Shown here piece after piece: positions 35,664 to 45,102 of a stretch of DNA of 64,000 bases; the stretch's first letter is position 1; each line of letters opens with the position of its first letter. The stretch is from Skermanella pratensis (GTDB taxonomy: Bacteria; Pseudomonadota; Alphaproteobacteria; Azospirillales; Azospirillaceae): assembly GCF_008843145.1 (NCBI RefSeq), contig NZ_CP030265.1, positions 711,001 to 775,000 on the forward strand, in the 5' to 3' direction. The notes below the pieces were generated by a model. It was not told where the DNA came from. It ran no database searches and saw only the letters and a list, made by a program, of their open reading frames with translations. The translations under genes and the position numbers were made by a program.

Positions 35664-35912
35664 ATGAGCACCAATGTTGGCATTGAGCAGAGCGGCAAGG
35701 CGGGCGGCGACGCCCTCGGTTTCTCGGGTTCGACCTCGACCGGCCTCGGCGGCGGCGCCAGCGGCATGGCTTCGGCCGGCGGCCTGGGCTTCAACACGGC
35801 CGGCGCCTCGGCCACCGGCGGCGACGCCCTCTCCGGCTCGACCGCGGCGGGCGCGCTCGGCGGCGACGTCAGCGACAATACCCAGATCGGTTCGATCTCC
35901 ATCAATTCCTGA
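35664..35912 (+). CDS. Small Gly/Ala/Ser/Thr-rich protein under a sigma-54 promoter
   Basis: An 82-residue protein of very low complexity with almost no charged residues. The repeat idea is GGDALGFSGSTSTG (near residue 14) and GGDALSGSTAAG (near residue 52), and the C-terminus is DNTQIGSISINS. It has no classical signal peptide. The start ATG 35664 has GGGAG upstream. Such sequences can form secreted, surface or fibre-like structures, but I recognise no family. It lies between the GT14 gene and a membrane-protein gene of the polysaccharide locus and is followed by a strong terminator. Confidence 0.65.
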   Translation: MSTNVGIEQSGKAGGDALGFSGSTSTGLGGGASGMASAGGLGFNTAGASATGGDALSGSTAAGALGGDVSDNTQIGSISINS

Positions 35913-35942
35913 TGGACGAATCCCGGTTCCCCGGGTTCTGCG

Positions 35943-35974
35943 AAAGGGGCGCGGCTTCATGGCCGCGCCCCTTT
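35943..35974. terminator. Bidirectional rho-independent terminator
   Basis: Perfect 13-bp arms 35943-35955 and 35962-35974, loop TTCATG, with AAA on one side and TTTT on the other. It ends the Gly-rich gene transcript and the convergent minus-strand gene at 35994. Confidence 0.85.
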
Positions 35975-35993
35975 TGATTCCCTGGGAGGCTTT

Positions 35994-37550
35994 CTACGAC
36001 GGGACGCGCCGGGCCGCCGACCCCGCGGAGGCGTAGCCCGCGGCAGGGTCGCGCCCGCCGGCCAAGGCCACCTCCCTGATCCAGCCGGCGGCGCAGATCC
36101 ACGACACCGCGACGCAGGGCCAGATCGGCACCAGGTACCGCACGCCGCCGACATCGCCCAGCGCGGTCATGGTGATGGTTCCGCCGTACAGGATCGCGCA
36201 GGAACCGATCATCTGGAGCTCCCAGGCGACCGGCCGGCGCCTGACCATGGTCACCACCATGACCAGCGCGGCGCCGATGCCGATGACGTAGAAGCCGTAA
36301 TAGACCGCCCGGAAGGCGATCACCGTCGCGGTGCCGCGCTGCTCGGTGCCGATGCCGACCTCCATCTTCAGCAGGCGAGGCCCCGCCTCGTACTCCCAGC
36401 GCTCGTCGCCGTCATAGGGCCAGGGAGCCTGCCGTTGGACGTCGGCGCGGGCGGCCTCCGCCTCCGAAGCGGTCATGATCGGGGCGAGGGTCACCAGCGC
36501 CATGAGTTCCCGGTACGAGAGCTCCAGGTAGCCGAGCGGGTCCTTCTCCACGATCGCGCTGGCGATCTCGCGGACATGAAGCTCCCGGTCCCAGCCGTCG
36601 GCATGGCCATGGCGCTCCCGGTAGGTCGGGAACAGGACGCCGAAGCGCAGGTAGTTCACATAGGTCTGCGAGACCAGCGTCCGGGCCCGCGGGTCCTCCA
36701 TGCGGTCCAGCCGGGTGACGACCGGCTCCATGATGGCCGCCAGTTCGGCCACGCTGTCCTGCAGCGGCGTTCCGGCGAACTCGCCGGCATGCTTGGGCGC
36801 CAGCAGCATGGCCTTGCCGAGCAATCCGGTGCCATGGTTGCTGTTCGTCCCGGTGAAGCCGTGGACCGCGTAGTTGACGGCGTTGATGGACCCGTAGCTG
36901 ACCAGCGCGGCGACCGCGACGGAAGCCGCCATGCGCAGCGGGCTGACCCGCAGGGCCAGCCAGGCATAGACCGCGACCACCGCCAGGAAGGGCAGGTAGA
37001 CCTGCCCGGCCGGCCGGATCACGATGTTGAAAACGGTGACCGCGCAGATCAGGGCGAACCAGGACAGCTTGCGCGTCCGATAGAACTGGAGCAGGGCTCC
37101 CAGCGCCACCATGGCCGAGGAGGTGATCAGCGACTCGGTGACGGCGATGAAATTGTAGGTGGTGGTGACGATGTTGCCGTGGAGCAGGACCGTCAGCGCC
37201 AGGGTCAGCGCCAGCGAGCGCGACGCCCGGAGCACCGTCAGCGCCAGGAAGACGCTGGACGCGAAGTAGAGGGCGGTCTGGACGACGACCGAGGTGATCC
37301 TGACGTCGCCGATCGCCTGCATCATCACCAGGAACGTCGGGTAGCCGTACACCCGGAGCGGCGAGAAGGCGAGGTAGTCGCGGGTGTCCGGGGCGATCAC
37401 CTCGCGCTTGCCGGCCAGCAGGTAGGCCATGGCCAGGGTCAGCGCCAGGGCCAGGGCGACGACCGCCACCCGCGCCCAGGGGCTGCGCGCCAGCGCGGCA
37501 TCCAGGTGGAGGATACGGGTCAGCGGGTTGGGGGTCTCGAAGCGCGGCAT
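35994..37550 (-). CDS. Polytopic membrane protein of the polysaccharide locus
   Basis: A protein of 518 residues with about ten predicted membrane helices. Examples are VAVVALALALTLAMAYLLA, VVVQTALYFASSVFLALTVL, LPFLAVVAVYAWLAL and IGIGAALVMVVTMV. A periplasmic loop of about 170 residues (roughly 245-415) contains the motif NYAVHGFTGTNSNHGTGLLG. The pattern (APDTRDYLAFSP early, large loops later) resembles GT-C-type or mannosyltransferase-like membrane proteins, but no catalytic motif is certain. Position next to the exopolysaccharide genes suggests a polymer-modifying or transport role. The start MPRFETPNPL at ATG 37550 is chosen on the hydrophobic profile; a longer form is open. Confidence 0.65.
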   Translation of the reverse strand: MPRFETPNPLTRILHLDAALARSPWARVAVVALALALTLAMAYLLAGKREVIAPDTRDYLAFSPLRVYGYPTFLVMMQAIGDVRITSVVVQTALYFASSVFLALTVLRASRSLALTLALTVLLHGNIVTTTYNFIAVTESLITSSAMVALGALLQFYRTRKLSWFALICAVTVFNIVIRPAGQVYLPFLAVVAVYAWLALRVSPLRMAASVAVAALVSYGSINAVNYAVHGFTGTNSNHGTGLLGKAMLLAPKHAGEFAGTPLQDSVAELAAIMEPVVTRLDRMEDPRARTLVSQTYVNYLRFGVLFPTYRERHGHADGWDRELHVREIASAIVEKDPLGYLELSYRELMALVTLAPIMTASEAEAARADVQRQAPWPYDGDERWEYEAGPRLLKMEVGIGTEQRGTATVIAFRAVYYGFYVIGIGAALVMVVTMVRRRPVAWELQMIGSCAILYGGTITMTALGDVGGVRYLVPIWPCVAVSWICAAGWIREVALAGGRDPAAGYASAGSAARRVPS

Positions 37551-37773
37551 GGCGGCTTTCGCAATTGGTTCTGCACGTTTGCAGAAAGGGTGCTTCAAAC
37601 GATTTTCAGAGTATTCGACAGTCCTCGAGAGGACCGCACGTCTATGGGTACCTTCTGCTTCGCTCCAGGGAAAGTCGCTTCCCGGAATTCTCAAGGGGTA
37701 GTACCGGCGCTTGGTTCGCGATATTTGGGGAACAAGACGGATCTTGGTCGTTCCCGACGGTGGAAACGCGAAA

Positions 37774-37797
37774 GGGGCACCGCTGCTGCGGTGCCCC
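37774..37797 (-). terminator. Terminator of sspB
   Basis: Perfect 10-bp arms 37774-37783 and 37788-37797 with loop TGCT. Read on the minus strand it is followed by a short TTT run, 35 bp after the sspB stop. Confidence 0.65.
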
Positions 37798-37831
37798 CTG
37801 CCGATCCTTGCGTTCCAACGATGCCGGAAAA

Positions 37832-38338
37832 CTATTTCTTGCGGAAGGAATCCAGGGCCACGACCTGGCCCATCTTGGCATCCTCGGCCTGCTTTGCGCC
37901 TCCGGCCTTGGCCGCCTGCCGCTCCGCCTCCTCGGTCACCTCCTCCTCGATCTCCTCCATGCTCGTCGGACCTTCCTGGGTGCTCAGAGGCTGGAACTGG
38001 AGAGCGAAGTTGACGGAGGGATCGGCGAAGGTGGTGATCGCCGCGAGCGGGATGACCAGCCGCTCATGCGCGTTGTTGAAGCTCAGCGTCACGCCGAATT
38101 TTTCTTCCTCGACCTCCAGCCCGTAGAACTGGTACTGGAGCACGATGGTCATTTCGGAGGGATACTGGCCGCGCAGGTAGTCGGGAATCTGGACGCCCGC
38201 GTCGTTCGTGCGGAAGGTCAGGTAGAAATGGTGATTGCCCGGCAAACCGTGTTCGGCCGCCTGGCGCAGGGCTTCCCGAACGACGCCGCGCAGGGCGTTC
38301 TCGACCATCTTGTCGTATCGCAAATATTCGGTTGCCAT
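37832..38338 (-). CDS. sspB: SspB-type ClpXP adaptor
   Basis: A 168-residue adaptor that hands ssrA-tagged and other proteins to ClpXP. The N-terminus MATEYLRYDKMVENALRGVVREAL and blocks HHFYLTFRTNDAGVQIPDYLR, MTIVLQYQFYGLEVEEEKFGVTLSF, ERLVIPLAAITTFADPSV are typical of alphaproteobacterial SspB. The acidic tail (EEIEEEVTEEAERQ) ends in VVALDSFRKK, the short ClpX-binding peptide. The start is ATG 38338; an upstream in-frame ATG at 38380 is less likely. It converges on the polysaccharide region. Confidence 0.92.
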   Translation of the reverse strand: MATEYLRYDKMVENALRGVVREALRQAAEHGLPGNHHFYLTFRTNDAGVQIPDYLRGQYPSEMTIVLQYQFYGLEVEEEKFGVTLSFNNAHERLVIPLAAITTFADPSVNFALQFQPLSTQEGPTSMEEIEEEVTEEAERQAAKAGGAKQAEDAKMGQVVALDSFRKK

Positions 38339-38826
38339 TACGGGCGCCGCCTCAACCTTAATTAAATGACTGCCGGACACAGCACATTAAAGAAGTAGGG
38401 GGCTTCTGTTGCCCGGCGCCCCCCGGACCGCGCTTACCCATGGTTAGGCAGCGAGAGCCATACGGTTGTCGTTGGCACTTGTAAAATCAGCCCGATAACG
38501 GCGGTACCATGCCGGGCGAAAATCATGTCTTTACCACGCGCGTCGATCCTGATTCGCCCCCGTAGACCTGCCCGTCCCATACCGGCGGACAGGTTGAACT
38601 GGTCGAGGCGCCGGGTGCCGCCCCCGGGTCCGCAACGCTTATTCCACATGACGTTTATCGCCATAGCCGGATGCTGCCCGACGATTCGAATATAGGCTCT
38701 GCGACCGTGAGAATAAAGAGGCGATGTTGCGGGGAACCGCCCCGCCGTCCGCGACATTCCCGCTCGCTATGGTCTCGGGCGGGTCCAGGCGCTAAAGTGC
38801 GGCGGTCAACGAACGCCGGAGAAAAC
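38339..38826. other. Intergenic region between divergent sspB and thyX
   Basis: 488 bp. It holds the promoters of sspB (minus) and thyX (plus). Frames on both strands are open but show no family resemblance and no good ribosome sites; I see no supported gene. Confidence 0.4.
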
Positions 38827-39771
38827 ATGCCGCTTACCCCGGAACAGCGCGACGAGATAGCATATCTGCGCAGCGAGGCCGTGCAGACCCGGCGCGCCAC
38901 CGTGCCCGCGCTGGAGGACATCCTCTACGAGGCATTCCCCGTGCTCGACCACGGTTTCGTGCGCGTGATCGACTACATGGGCGACGACTCGGCGGTGGTC
39001 CAGGCGGCCCGCGTGTCCTACGGCCGCGGCACCCGGAAGGTCAGCGAGGATGCCGGCCTGATCCGCTACCTGATGCGGCACTGGCATTCGACCCCGTTCG
39101 AGATGTGCGAGATCAAGTACCACGTCAAGCTGCCGATCTTCGTGGCCCGGCAGTGGATCCGCCACCGCACGGCCAACGTCAACGAGTACAGCGCGCGCTA
39201 CTCGATCCTGGACAAGGAGTTCTATGTGCCGGCGCCCGAGCACCTGTCGGCGCAGAGCGCCGTCAACCGGCAGGGGCGCGGCGAGGTGTTGCAGGGCGAC
39301 GAGGCGGCCCGCGTCATGGACCTGCTGCGGGAGGACAGCGAGCGGGCCTACCGCGGCTATGCCGAGATGCTGAACCAGGACGAGGACGGGGCTCCGCTCG
39401 ATCCGTCGCGCTCGGGGCTGGCGCGCGAGCTGGCGCGCATGAACCTGTCCCTGAACTACTATACCCAATGGTACTGGAAGGTGGATCTGCACAACCTGAT
39501 GCATTTCCTGCGGCTGCGCGCCGACAGCCACGCCCAGTACGAGATCCGGGCCTATGCCGACATCATGATCGACATCCTGGAGCGCTGGGCGCCGCTGACC
39601 GCGGACGCGTTCCGCGAGTACCGGCTGGGTGGGGCGAACCTGTCGGCGACCGGCCTCGCCATCGTCCGGCGGATGCTCTCCGGCGAGACCGTCGCCCAGG
39701 CGGACAGCGGCCTGAGCAAGCGGGAGTGGCGTGAGCTGATGGAGCAGCTCGGCCGTTCCCCGGAGGTTTGA
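38827..39771 (+). CDS. thyX: FAD-dependent thymidylate synthase
   Basis: Makes dTMP from dUMP using methylene-tetrahydrofolate, FAD and NADPH. The 314-residue protein has the ThyX signature in [15 protein letters not shown] near residue 118. FMN/dUMP-site blocks are [45 protein letters not shown] and [13 protein letters not shown]. The start ATG 38827 follows GGAG. No classical thyA is present in the window. It stands alone, ahead of a convergently unrelated ABC operon on the same strand. Confidence 0.96.
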   Translation: MPLTPEQRDEIAYLRSEAVQTRRATVPALEDILYEAFPVLDHGFVRVIDYMGDDSAVVQAARVSYGRGTRKVSEDAGLIRYLMRHWHSTPFEMCEIKYHVKLPIFVARQWIRHRTANVNEYSARYSILDKEFYVPAPEHLSAQSAVNRQGRGEVLQGDEAARVMDLLREDSERAYRGYAEMLNQDEDGAPLDPSRSGLARELARMNLSLNYYTQWYWKVDLHNLMHFLRLRADSHAQYEIRAYADIMIDILERWAPLTADAFREYRLGGANLSATGLAIVRRMLSGETVAQADSGLSKREWRELMEQLGRSPEV

Positions 39772-39802
39772 GAGGGGGCGGAAGGCCCCGGGAGGAAGAA
39801 AG

Positions 39803-40780
39803 ATGAAGAAGACCCGCATCGCCGGAGCGGCATTGGCCCTGGCGTGCCTGTGCGCCGTCCCGGGCCCGGTCCGGGCCCAGGTCCAGAGCAAGAGCGTCGC
39901 GGTCACCGCGATCGTCGAGCATCCGGCGCTGGACGCCGTTCGCGACGGCGTGCGCGACGAGCTGGCCGAGCAGGGCTGGAAAGCCGGCGAGACCCTGCGG
40001 TTCGACTACCAGAGCGCCCAGGGCAATCCCGGCACGGCGGTCCAGATCGCGCGGCAGTTCGTCGGCCAGGCGCCCGACGTGATCGTGCCGATCTCGACGC
40101 CGTCGGCCCAGGCCGTGGTGTCGGCGGCGCGGGACATCCCGGTCGTGTTCACCGCGGTGACCGATCCGCTCGGCGCCCAGCTCGTCCGCGACCTGGAGAA
40201 GCCGGGCCGCAACGTGACCGGCCTGTCCGACCTGTCGCCGGTGGCCGACCACCTGGCGCTGATCCGGGAGATCATGCCCCACGCCAAGCGGCTGGGCTTC
40301 CCGTACAATCCGGGCGAGCCGAACTCGGCGACCCTGCTGGACCTGGTGAAGAAGCTGGCGCCCGATCACGGTTTTTCCATCGTCGAGGCGCCGGCCACCC
40401 GCTCGGCCGACGTGCAGGGTGCGGCGCGCGGGCTGGTCGGCCGGGTCGACGCGGTCTACGTGCCGACCGACAACACCATCGTCTCCGCCCTCGAAGCCCT
40501 GCTGATCGTGGGCGCCCAGAACAAGCTTCCGGTCTTCGCGGCCGACACCGACAGCGTCCAGCGCGGCGCCGTCGCGACCGTGGGCTTCAACTATTACCAG
40601 GTCGGCCGCCAGACCGGGCAGATCGTCGCCCGCGTCCTGAAGGGCGAGAACCCCGGCGACATCCCCGTCCGGTCGGCCGAGGGAACGGACCTGTACGTCA
40701 ACCCCAAGGCCGCGGCGGCGATGGGCATCACCATCCCGGACGGCGTGGTCGCCCGGGCCGGCAAGGTCGTCGGCCGGTGA
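39803..40780 (+). CDS. ABC transporter substrate-binding protein (TrpX-like)
   Basis: The periplasmic substrate-binding component of a three-gene ABC importer. The 325-residue protein has a signal peptide ending near VRAQ (residue 25). Typical blocks are KSVAVTAIVEHPALDAVRDGV, PDVIVPISTPSAQAVVSA, IPVVFTAVTDPLGAQLV, LGFPYNPGEPNS and DAVYVPTDNTIVSALEAL. This ABC_sub_bind family includes tryptophan or tyrosine transport TrpX. The ligand is inferred from family only. It begins 31 bp after thyX, and the permease gene follows 24 bp later. Confidence 0.9.
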   Translation: MKKTRIAGAALALACLCAVPGPVRAQVQSKSVAVTAIVEHPALDAVRDGVRDELAEQGWKAGETLRFDYQSAQGNPGTAVQIARQFVGQAPDVIVPISTPSAQAVVSAARDIPVVFTAVTDPLGAQLVRDLEKPGRNVTGLSDLSPVADHLALIREIMPHAKRLGFPYNPGEPNSATLLDLVKKLAPDHGFSIVEAPATRSADVQGAARGLVGRVDAVYVPTDNTIVSALEALLIVGAQNKLPVFAADTDSVQRGAVATVGFNYYQVGRQTGQIVARVLKGENPGDIPVRSAEGTDLYVNPKAAAAMGITIPDGVVARAGKVVGR

Positions 40781-40804
40781 CGAACCCCGATCGATGAAGC
40801 TTCC

Positions 40805-41704
40805 ATGAGCACCGTAGCATTGCTGGGTGCCGCGGAGCTGGGGCTGGTCTTCGCCCTGGTCGCCCTCGGCGTCTTCCTGTCGTTCCGCGTCCTGGACTTT
40901 CCCGACCTCACCGTGGACGGCAGCTTCCCGCTGGGCGCCGCCGTCACGGCGACCCTGATCGTGGCGGGCTGGAACCCGTGGCTCGCCACCGGGACCGCCA
41001 TGGCGGCGGGTGCGCTGGCCGGGATCGTCACCGCCACGCTCAACGTGCGCTTCAGGATCCTGCACCTGCTGGCCAGCATCCTGACCATGATCGCGCTGTT
41101 CTCGGTCAACCTGCGGATCATGGGACGGCCGAACGTCGCGATCATCGCCCAGGACACGGTACTGACGCCGTTCTACGGGCTCGGCCTGTCCGACGCGGTG
41201 CTCCGGCCGTTGTTCGTGCTGGTCTTGGTCGCCGCCGTCGTGGCGCTGCTCGCCCGGTTCCTCAGCAGCGAGTTCGGCCTGGCCATGCGGGCGACCGGGG
41301 TCAACGCCCGGATGGCGCGGGCCCAGGGCGTTCCGACCGACCTGCACATCTATGCCGGGATGGCGCTGAGCAACGCGCTGGTGGCCCTGGCCGGCGCCCT
41401 GTTCGCCCAGACCAACGGCTTCGCCGACGTGACCAGCGGCATCGGCACCATCGTGATCGGGCTGGCGGCCGTCATCGTCGGCGAGACGGTGGTGCGCAGC
41501 CGGGTGATCCTGTGGGCGCTGGTCGGCTGCGTCGTCGGCTCCATCCTGTACCGGATCGCGATCCAGGTGGCGCTGAACGCCGACTTCATCGGGCTCCAGG
41601 CATCCGACCTGAACCTGGTGACGGCCCTGCTGGTGGCCGGCGCGCTGATCCTGCCGCGCCTGCGCAATCCCCTGCGGGCCGGAAGACAGGGAGCCCAGGG
41701 ATGA
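40805..41704 (+). CDS. ABC transporter permease (TrpY-like)
   Basis: A 299-residue inner-membrane permease of the branched-chain type (LivH-like) with about eight helices. Features include SFRVLDFPDLTVDGSFPLGAAVTATL, LHLLASILTMIALFSVNLRIM and the coupling-helix segment GLAMRATGVNARMARAQGV. The stop overlaps the ATG of the ATPase gene (ATGA). It works with the upstream binding protein and downstream ATPase. Confidence 0.92.
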   Translation: MSTVALLGAAELGLVFALVALGVFLSFRVLDFPDLTVDGSFPLGAAVTATLIVAGWNPWLATGTAMAAGALAGIVTATLNVRFRILHLLASILTMIALFSVNLRIMGRPNVAIIAQDTVLTPFYGLGLSDAVLRPLFVLVLVAAVVALLARFLSSEFGLAMRATGVNARMARAQGVPTDLHIYAGMALSNALVALAGALFAQTNGFADVTSGIGTIVIGLAAVIVGETVVRSRVILWALVGCVVGSILYRIAIQVALNADFIGLQASDLNLVTALLVAGALILPRLRNPLRAGRQGAQG

Positions 41705-42493
41705 TCGAGGTCAGGGACCTGCACGTCACCTTCGGCCGGGGCACGCCGCTGGAGAAGCACGCGCTGCGCGGCATCGACCTGACGATCCCGGGCGGCCGGT
41801 TCGTCACCGTGATCGGCTCCAACGGGGCGGGCAAATCGACCGTGCTGGGGGCGCTGGCCGGCGACGTCATCGCCGAGCGCGGCACCGTGGCGATCGACGG
41901 CACCGACGTGACCCGCTGGCCCACCCCCGCCGGGCCGGGCTGGTCGCCCGGGTCTTCCAGGACCCCATGGCGGGCACCTGCGCCACCCTGTCGATCGAGG
42001 AGAACATGGCTCTCGCCGCGGCAAGGGGCCGCCGGCGCGGGCTGGGGCCGGCGGTCGGCGGGACCAGCGCATCGGCTTCCGCGACCGCATCGCGGAGCTG
42101 GGCCTGGGGCTGGAGAACCGCCTGAAGGACCAGATGGGCCTGCTGTCCGGCGGCCAGCGCCAAGCGGTCAGTCTGCTGATGGCGACCCTGGCGGGATCGC
42201 GCATCCTGCTGCTGGACGAGCACACCGCCGCCCTCGACCCCTCGACGGCGGACTTCGTGCTCGACCTGACCCGCCGGATCGTCGCCGGCCATGGCCTGAC
42301 CACCCTGATGGTCACCCACTCCATGCGCCACGCCCTGGACCACGGCGACCGCACGATCATGCTGCACGAGGGCCGGATCGTGCTGGACGTCGGCGGCACC
42401 GAGCGCGCCGGCCTCGACGTGCCCGACCTGCTGGCGATGTTCAGCCGCGTCCGGGGTCAGCAACTGGCGGACGACAGCCTGCTGATCGGGTGA
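41701..42493 (+). CDS. ABC transporter ATP-binding protein (TrpZ-like), with apparent frameshifts
   Basis: The ATPase of the importer. The N-terminus has MIEVRDLHVTFGRG and Walker A GSNGAGKST. In a different frame follow ABC signature LLSGGQRQAVSLLMATL, Walker B ILLLDEHTAALDP and switch His THSMRHALDHGDR. Frame breaks lie near 41935 (RAGLVARVFQDPMAGTCATL is recovered with one extra base) and near 42055, where GFRDRIAELGLGLENRLKD resumes. Restored length is about 263 residues. The stop is TGA 42491-42493. The shift pattern matches the single-base losses elsewhere in the window. Confidence 0.9.
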
Positions 42494-42625
42494 CACCGGG
42501 TTCCGGGACGGCGACGGCGTCGCTCCCGATCCCGCATCGCAAGTTTATCGAAGCTCGCATATCTGCGTGCACGCATTTATTTCACCTTGCATAAAATGCC
42601 ATCCATATTGCCGCCTATGCCCGCT

Positions 42626-43723
42626 TCACTCGATCACGATCTTCGGCGTCCCGCGCTGCGGCCCCGCCACCTTGGCCCAGACCTTGGCCGCGATCTCGCG
42701 GTAGACCTTGGCGTGCTCGCTGTCGGGGCGGGACATGACGATGGGCTGGCCGTCGTCGCTGGTCTCGCGGATCGCGATGTCCAGCGGGATCTCGCCCAGG
42801 AAGTCCATGCCCAGCGCCTCGGCCTCGCGCCGGCGCCGCCGTGGCTGAAGATGTCGGTGCGGTGGCCGCAGTTGGGGCAGCAGAAATAGCTCATGTTCTC
42901 GACGATGCCGAGCACCGGCACGTCGACCCGGCGGAACATGTTGAGGCCCTTGCGGGCGTCGAGCAATGCTATGTCCTGCGGGGTGGAGACGATGACCGCA
43001 CCCGCCAGCGGGACCTGCTGCGCCATGGTGAGCTGGGCGTCGCCGGTGCCGGGCGGCATGTCGACCACCAGGATGTCCAGCTCGCCCAGGCCACGTCGCG
43101 CAGCATCTGCTGGAGCGCGCTCTGCACCATCGGCCCGCGCCAGATCATCGGCGTGTCCTCGGCGACCAGGAAGCCCATGGACATCACCTTGATGCCGTAA
43201 TTCTCCATCGGCTGGAGCGACTTGCCATCGGCCGAGTTGGGCTTGCCGGTGATCGCCATCATGCGCGGCATGCTGGGACCGTAGACGTCCGCGTCGAGCA
43301 GCCCGACTCGGAGGCCGTTCGCCTTGAGCCCGAGGGCCAGGTTGACCGACGTGGTGGATTTGCCGACGCCGCCCTTGCCCGACGCGACCGCGACGATAGC
43401 ACGCACGCCGGGAACCAGCGCCTTGCCGCCCGCGGCGGGGCCGCCGCCGGCTTGGAAGGGGCCGCGGGGGCCTCGCGGTGGGCGGTCAGGACCGCCGTCA
43501 CCGACGTGACGCCGGGGATACCCTGGACCGCTTTTTCGGCCGCCTGGCGCAGCGGTTCGAGCTGCGGCCCGCGCTTGGGGTCAACTTCTATCGAAAAACC
43601 GACGTTGGAATCCTTGACGACCAACCCGGAAATCATGTTCAGACTCACGATGTCCGCCTGCCTGTCGGAATCGATCACGGTCCGCAGTGCGTCTAGTACC
43701 TGTGTCTCGGTAACCTGCGCCAT
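42626..43723 (-). CDS. apbC: Iron-sulphur cluster carrier ATPase ApbC/Mrp, with three apparent frameshifts
   Basis: A P-loop scaffold that transfers Fe-S clusters. The N-terminal MIP18-like domain is [28 protein letters not shown]. The NTPase domain has the deviant Walker [37 protein letters not shown] and the Fe-S Cys pair CCPNC in [16 protein letters not shown]. Three frame changes, near 43443, 43085 and 42837, are each fixed by one base and restore [14 protein letters not shown] and [16 protein letters not shown]. Restored length is about 367 residues. It diverges from hflK. Confidence 0.93.
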
Positions 43724-43834
43724 GGTTGAAAACTCCGATCTTTTCCCAATATTGGCGGATAACTGTCAGCCCGGACGGTGCCGCGCCTACCGGTCGTTAT
43801 AAGACCGGACCCGCGGCTTGGAAAGAGCCCGGAG

Positions 43835-43876
43835 TTCGACGCAAACGCGAGAGAATTCGACGCAAACGCGAGAGAA
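43835..43876. repeat. Two perfect 21-bp tandem repeats in the hflK leader
   Basis: 43835-43855 and 43856-43876 are identical (TTCGACGCAAACGCGAGAGAA). They end 24 bp before the hflK ATG, close to the ribosome site. Confidence 0.9.
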
Positions 43877-43900
43877 TAAGAGAGAAAGGGACCGAGAGGC

Positions 43901-45091
43901 ATGCCTTGGAGCAATCAGGGAGGGGGCGGAGGTGGCCCCTGGGGTCCTCCGCCCGGCAATGGCGGCGGAAACAACCCGTGGGGCAGGCCGGGCGGGTCCG
44001 GTGGCGGTTCCCAACCGCCGGATCTCGAGGATCTGCTCCGCAAAGGCCAGGACCGGTTTCGCCGGGTGATGCCGGGCGGCTTCGGCAGCGGCAAGGGCAT
44101 CGCCATCGCGACTGCGGTGGTCGTGCTGATCTGGCTGTTCAGCGGCGTCTACCGCGTCGAGGCCGATGAGCAGGGCGTCGTCATGCGGTTCGGCGAATGG
44201 GTGCGGACGGAGCAGCCGGGGCTGCGCTACCATATCCCGGCCCCGATCGAGACCGCCCTGACGCCGAAGGTCACCCGCGTCAACCGCATCGAGATCGGCT
44301 ACCGGTCCGGCACCGGCGACGGCCGCCGCACCGGCGGCGACCGCGACGTGACCGACGAGAGCCTGATGCTCACCGGCGACGAGAACATCATCGACATCGA
44401 CTTCACGGTCCTGTGGGTGATCAAGGACGCCGGCCAGTACCTGTTCAAGATCCGCGACCCCGAGACCACCGTGAAGAAGGCCGCCGAGAGCGCCATGCGC
44501 GAGGTGATCGGCCGCACCGACATCCAGCCGGCCTTGACGGAAGCCCGGCAAGAGGTCGAGATCAGCACGCTTCAGCTGCTCCAGACGATGCTCGACGACT
44601 ATCAGGCGGGCATCGAGATCACCCAGATCCAGCTGCAGAAGGTCGATCCGCCGACGCCGGTGGTCGATGCCTTCAACGACGTCCAGCGCGCCCGCGCCGA
44701 CCGCGAGCGGGTTCGGAACGAAGCCGAGGCCTACCGGAACGACATCATCCCGCGTGCCCGAGGCGAGGCCGAGCGGCTGATCCAGGAGGCCTCCGCGTAC
44801 CGCGAGCAGACCGTCAGCCTGGCCCAGGGTGACGCCCAGCGCTTCCTGTCGGTCTACGACGCCTATTCCGGCGCCCGCGAGGTCACCGCCCGCCGGATGT
44901 ACCTGGAGACGATGGAGCAGGTCCTGCGCGGCACCAACAAGGTGATCATCGACGGGAACGGCAATGGCGAGAACGGGGTCGGAAACGGCGTCGTGCCCTA
45001 CCTGCCGCTGACCGAGCTGCAGCGCATGCAGCGGCCCGCGGCGGCGCCGGCCACGAATTCCGCTCCCGGCCCCACCCGTACGGCGCAGTGA
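43901..45091 (+). CDS. hflK: FtsH protease activity modulator HflK
   Basis: HflK and HflC form a membrane cage around FtsH and modulate proteolysis. The 396-residue protein has a Gly/Pro-rich cytoplasmic N-terminus (MPWSNQGGGGGGPWGPPPGN), a membrane helix (IAIATAVVVLIWLFSGVY), and the SPFH domain with VEADEQGVVMRFGEW. It is followed by a long helical region rich in ERVRNEAEAYRNDIIPRARGEAE. The start ATG 43901 follows GGGACCGAGAGG. It is followed by hflC after 11 bp. Confidence 0.95.
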   Translation: MPWSNQGGGGGGPWGPPPGNGGGNNPWGRPGGSGGGSQPPDLEDLLRKGQDRFRRVMPGGFGSGKGIAIATAVVVLIWLFSGVYRVEADEQGVVMRFGEWVRTEQPGLRYHIPAPIETALTPKVTRVNRIEIGYRSGTGDGRRTGGDRDVTDESLMLTGDENIIDIDFTVLWVIKDAGQYLFKIRDPETTVKKAAESAMREVIGRTDIQPALTEARQEVEISTLQLLQTMLDDYQAGIEITQIQLQKVDPPTPVVDAFNDVQRARADRERVRNEAEAYRNDIIPRARGEAERLIQEASAYREQTVSLAQGDAQRFLSVYDAYSGAREVTARRMYLETMEQVLRGTNKVIIDGNGNGENGVGNGVVPYLPLTELQRMQRPAAAPATNSAPGPTRTAQ

Positions 45092-45102
45092 GGAGCTGAG
45101 AC

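Noticed and set aside
38434-38757. Minus-strand frame between sspB and thyX
   Set aside because: No ribosome site, no family resemblance, and it covers the expected promoter region.
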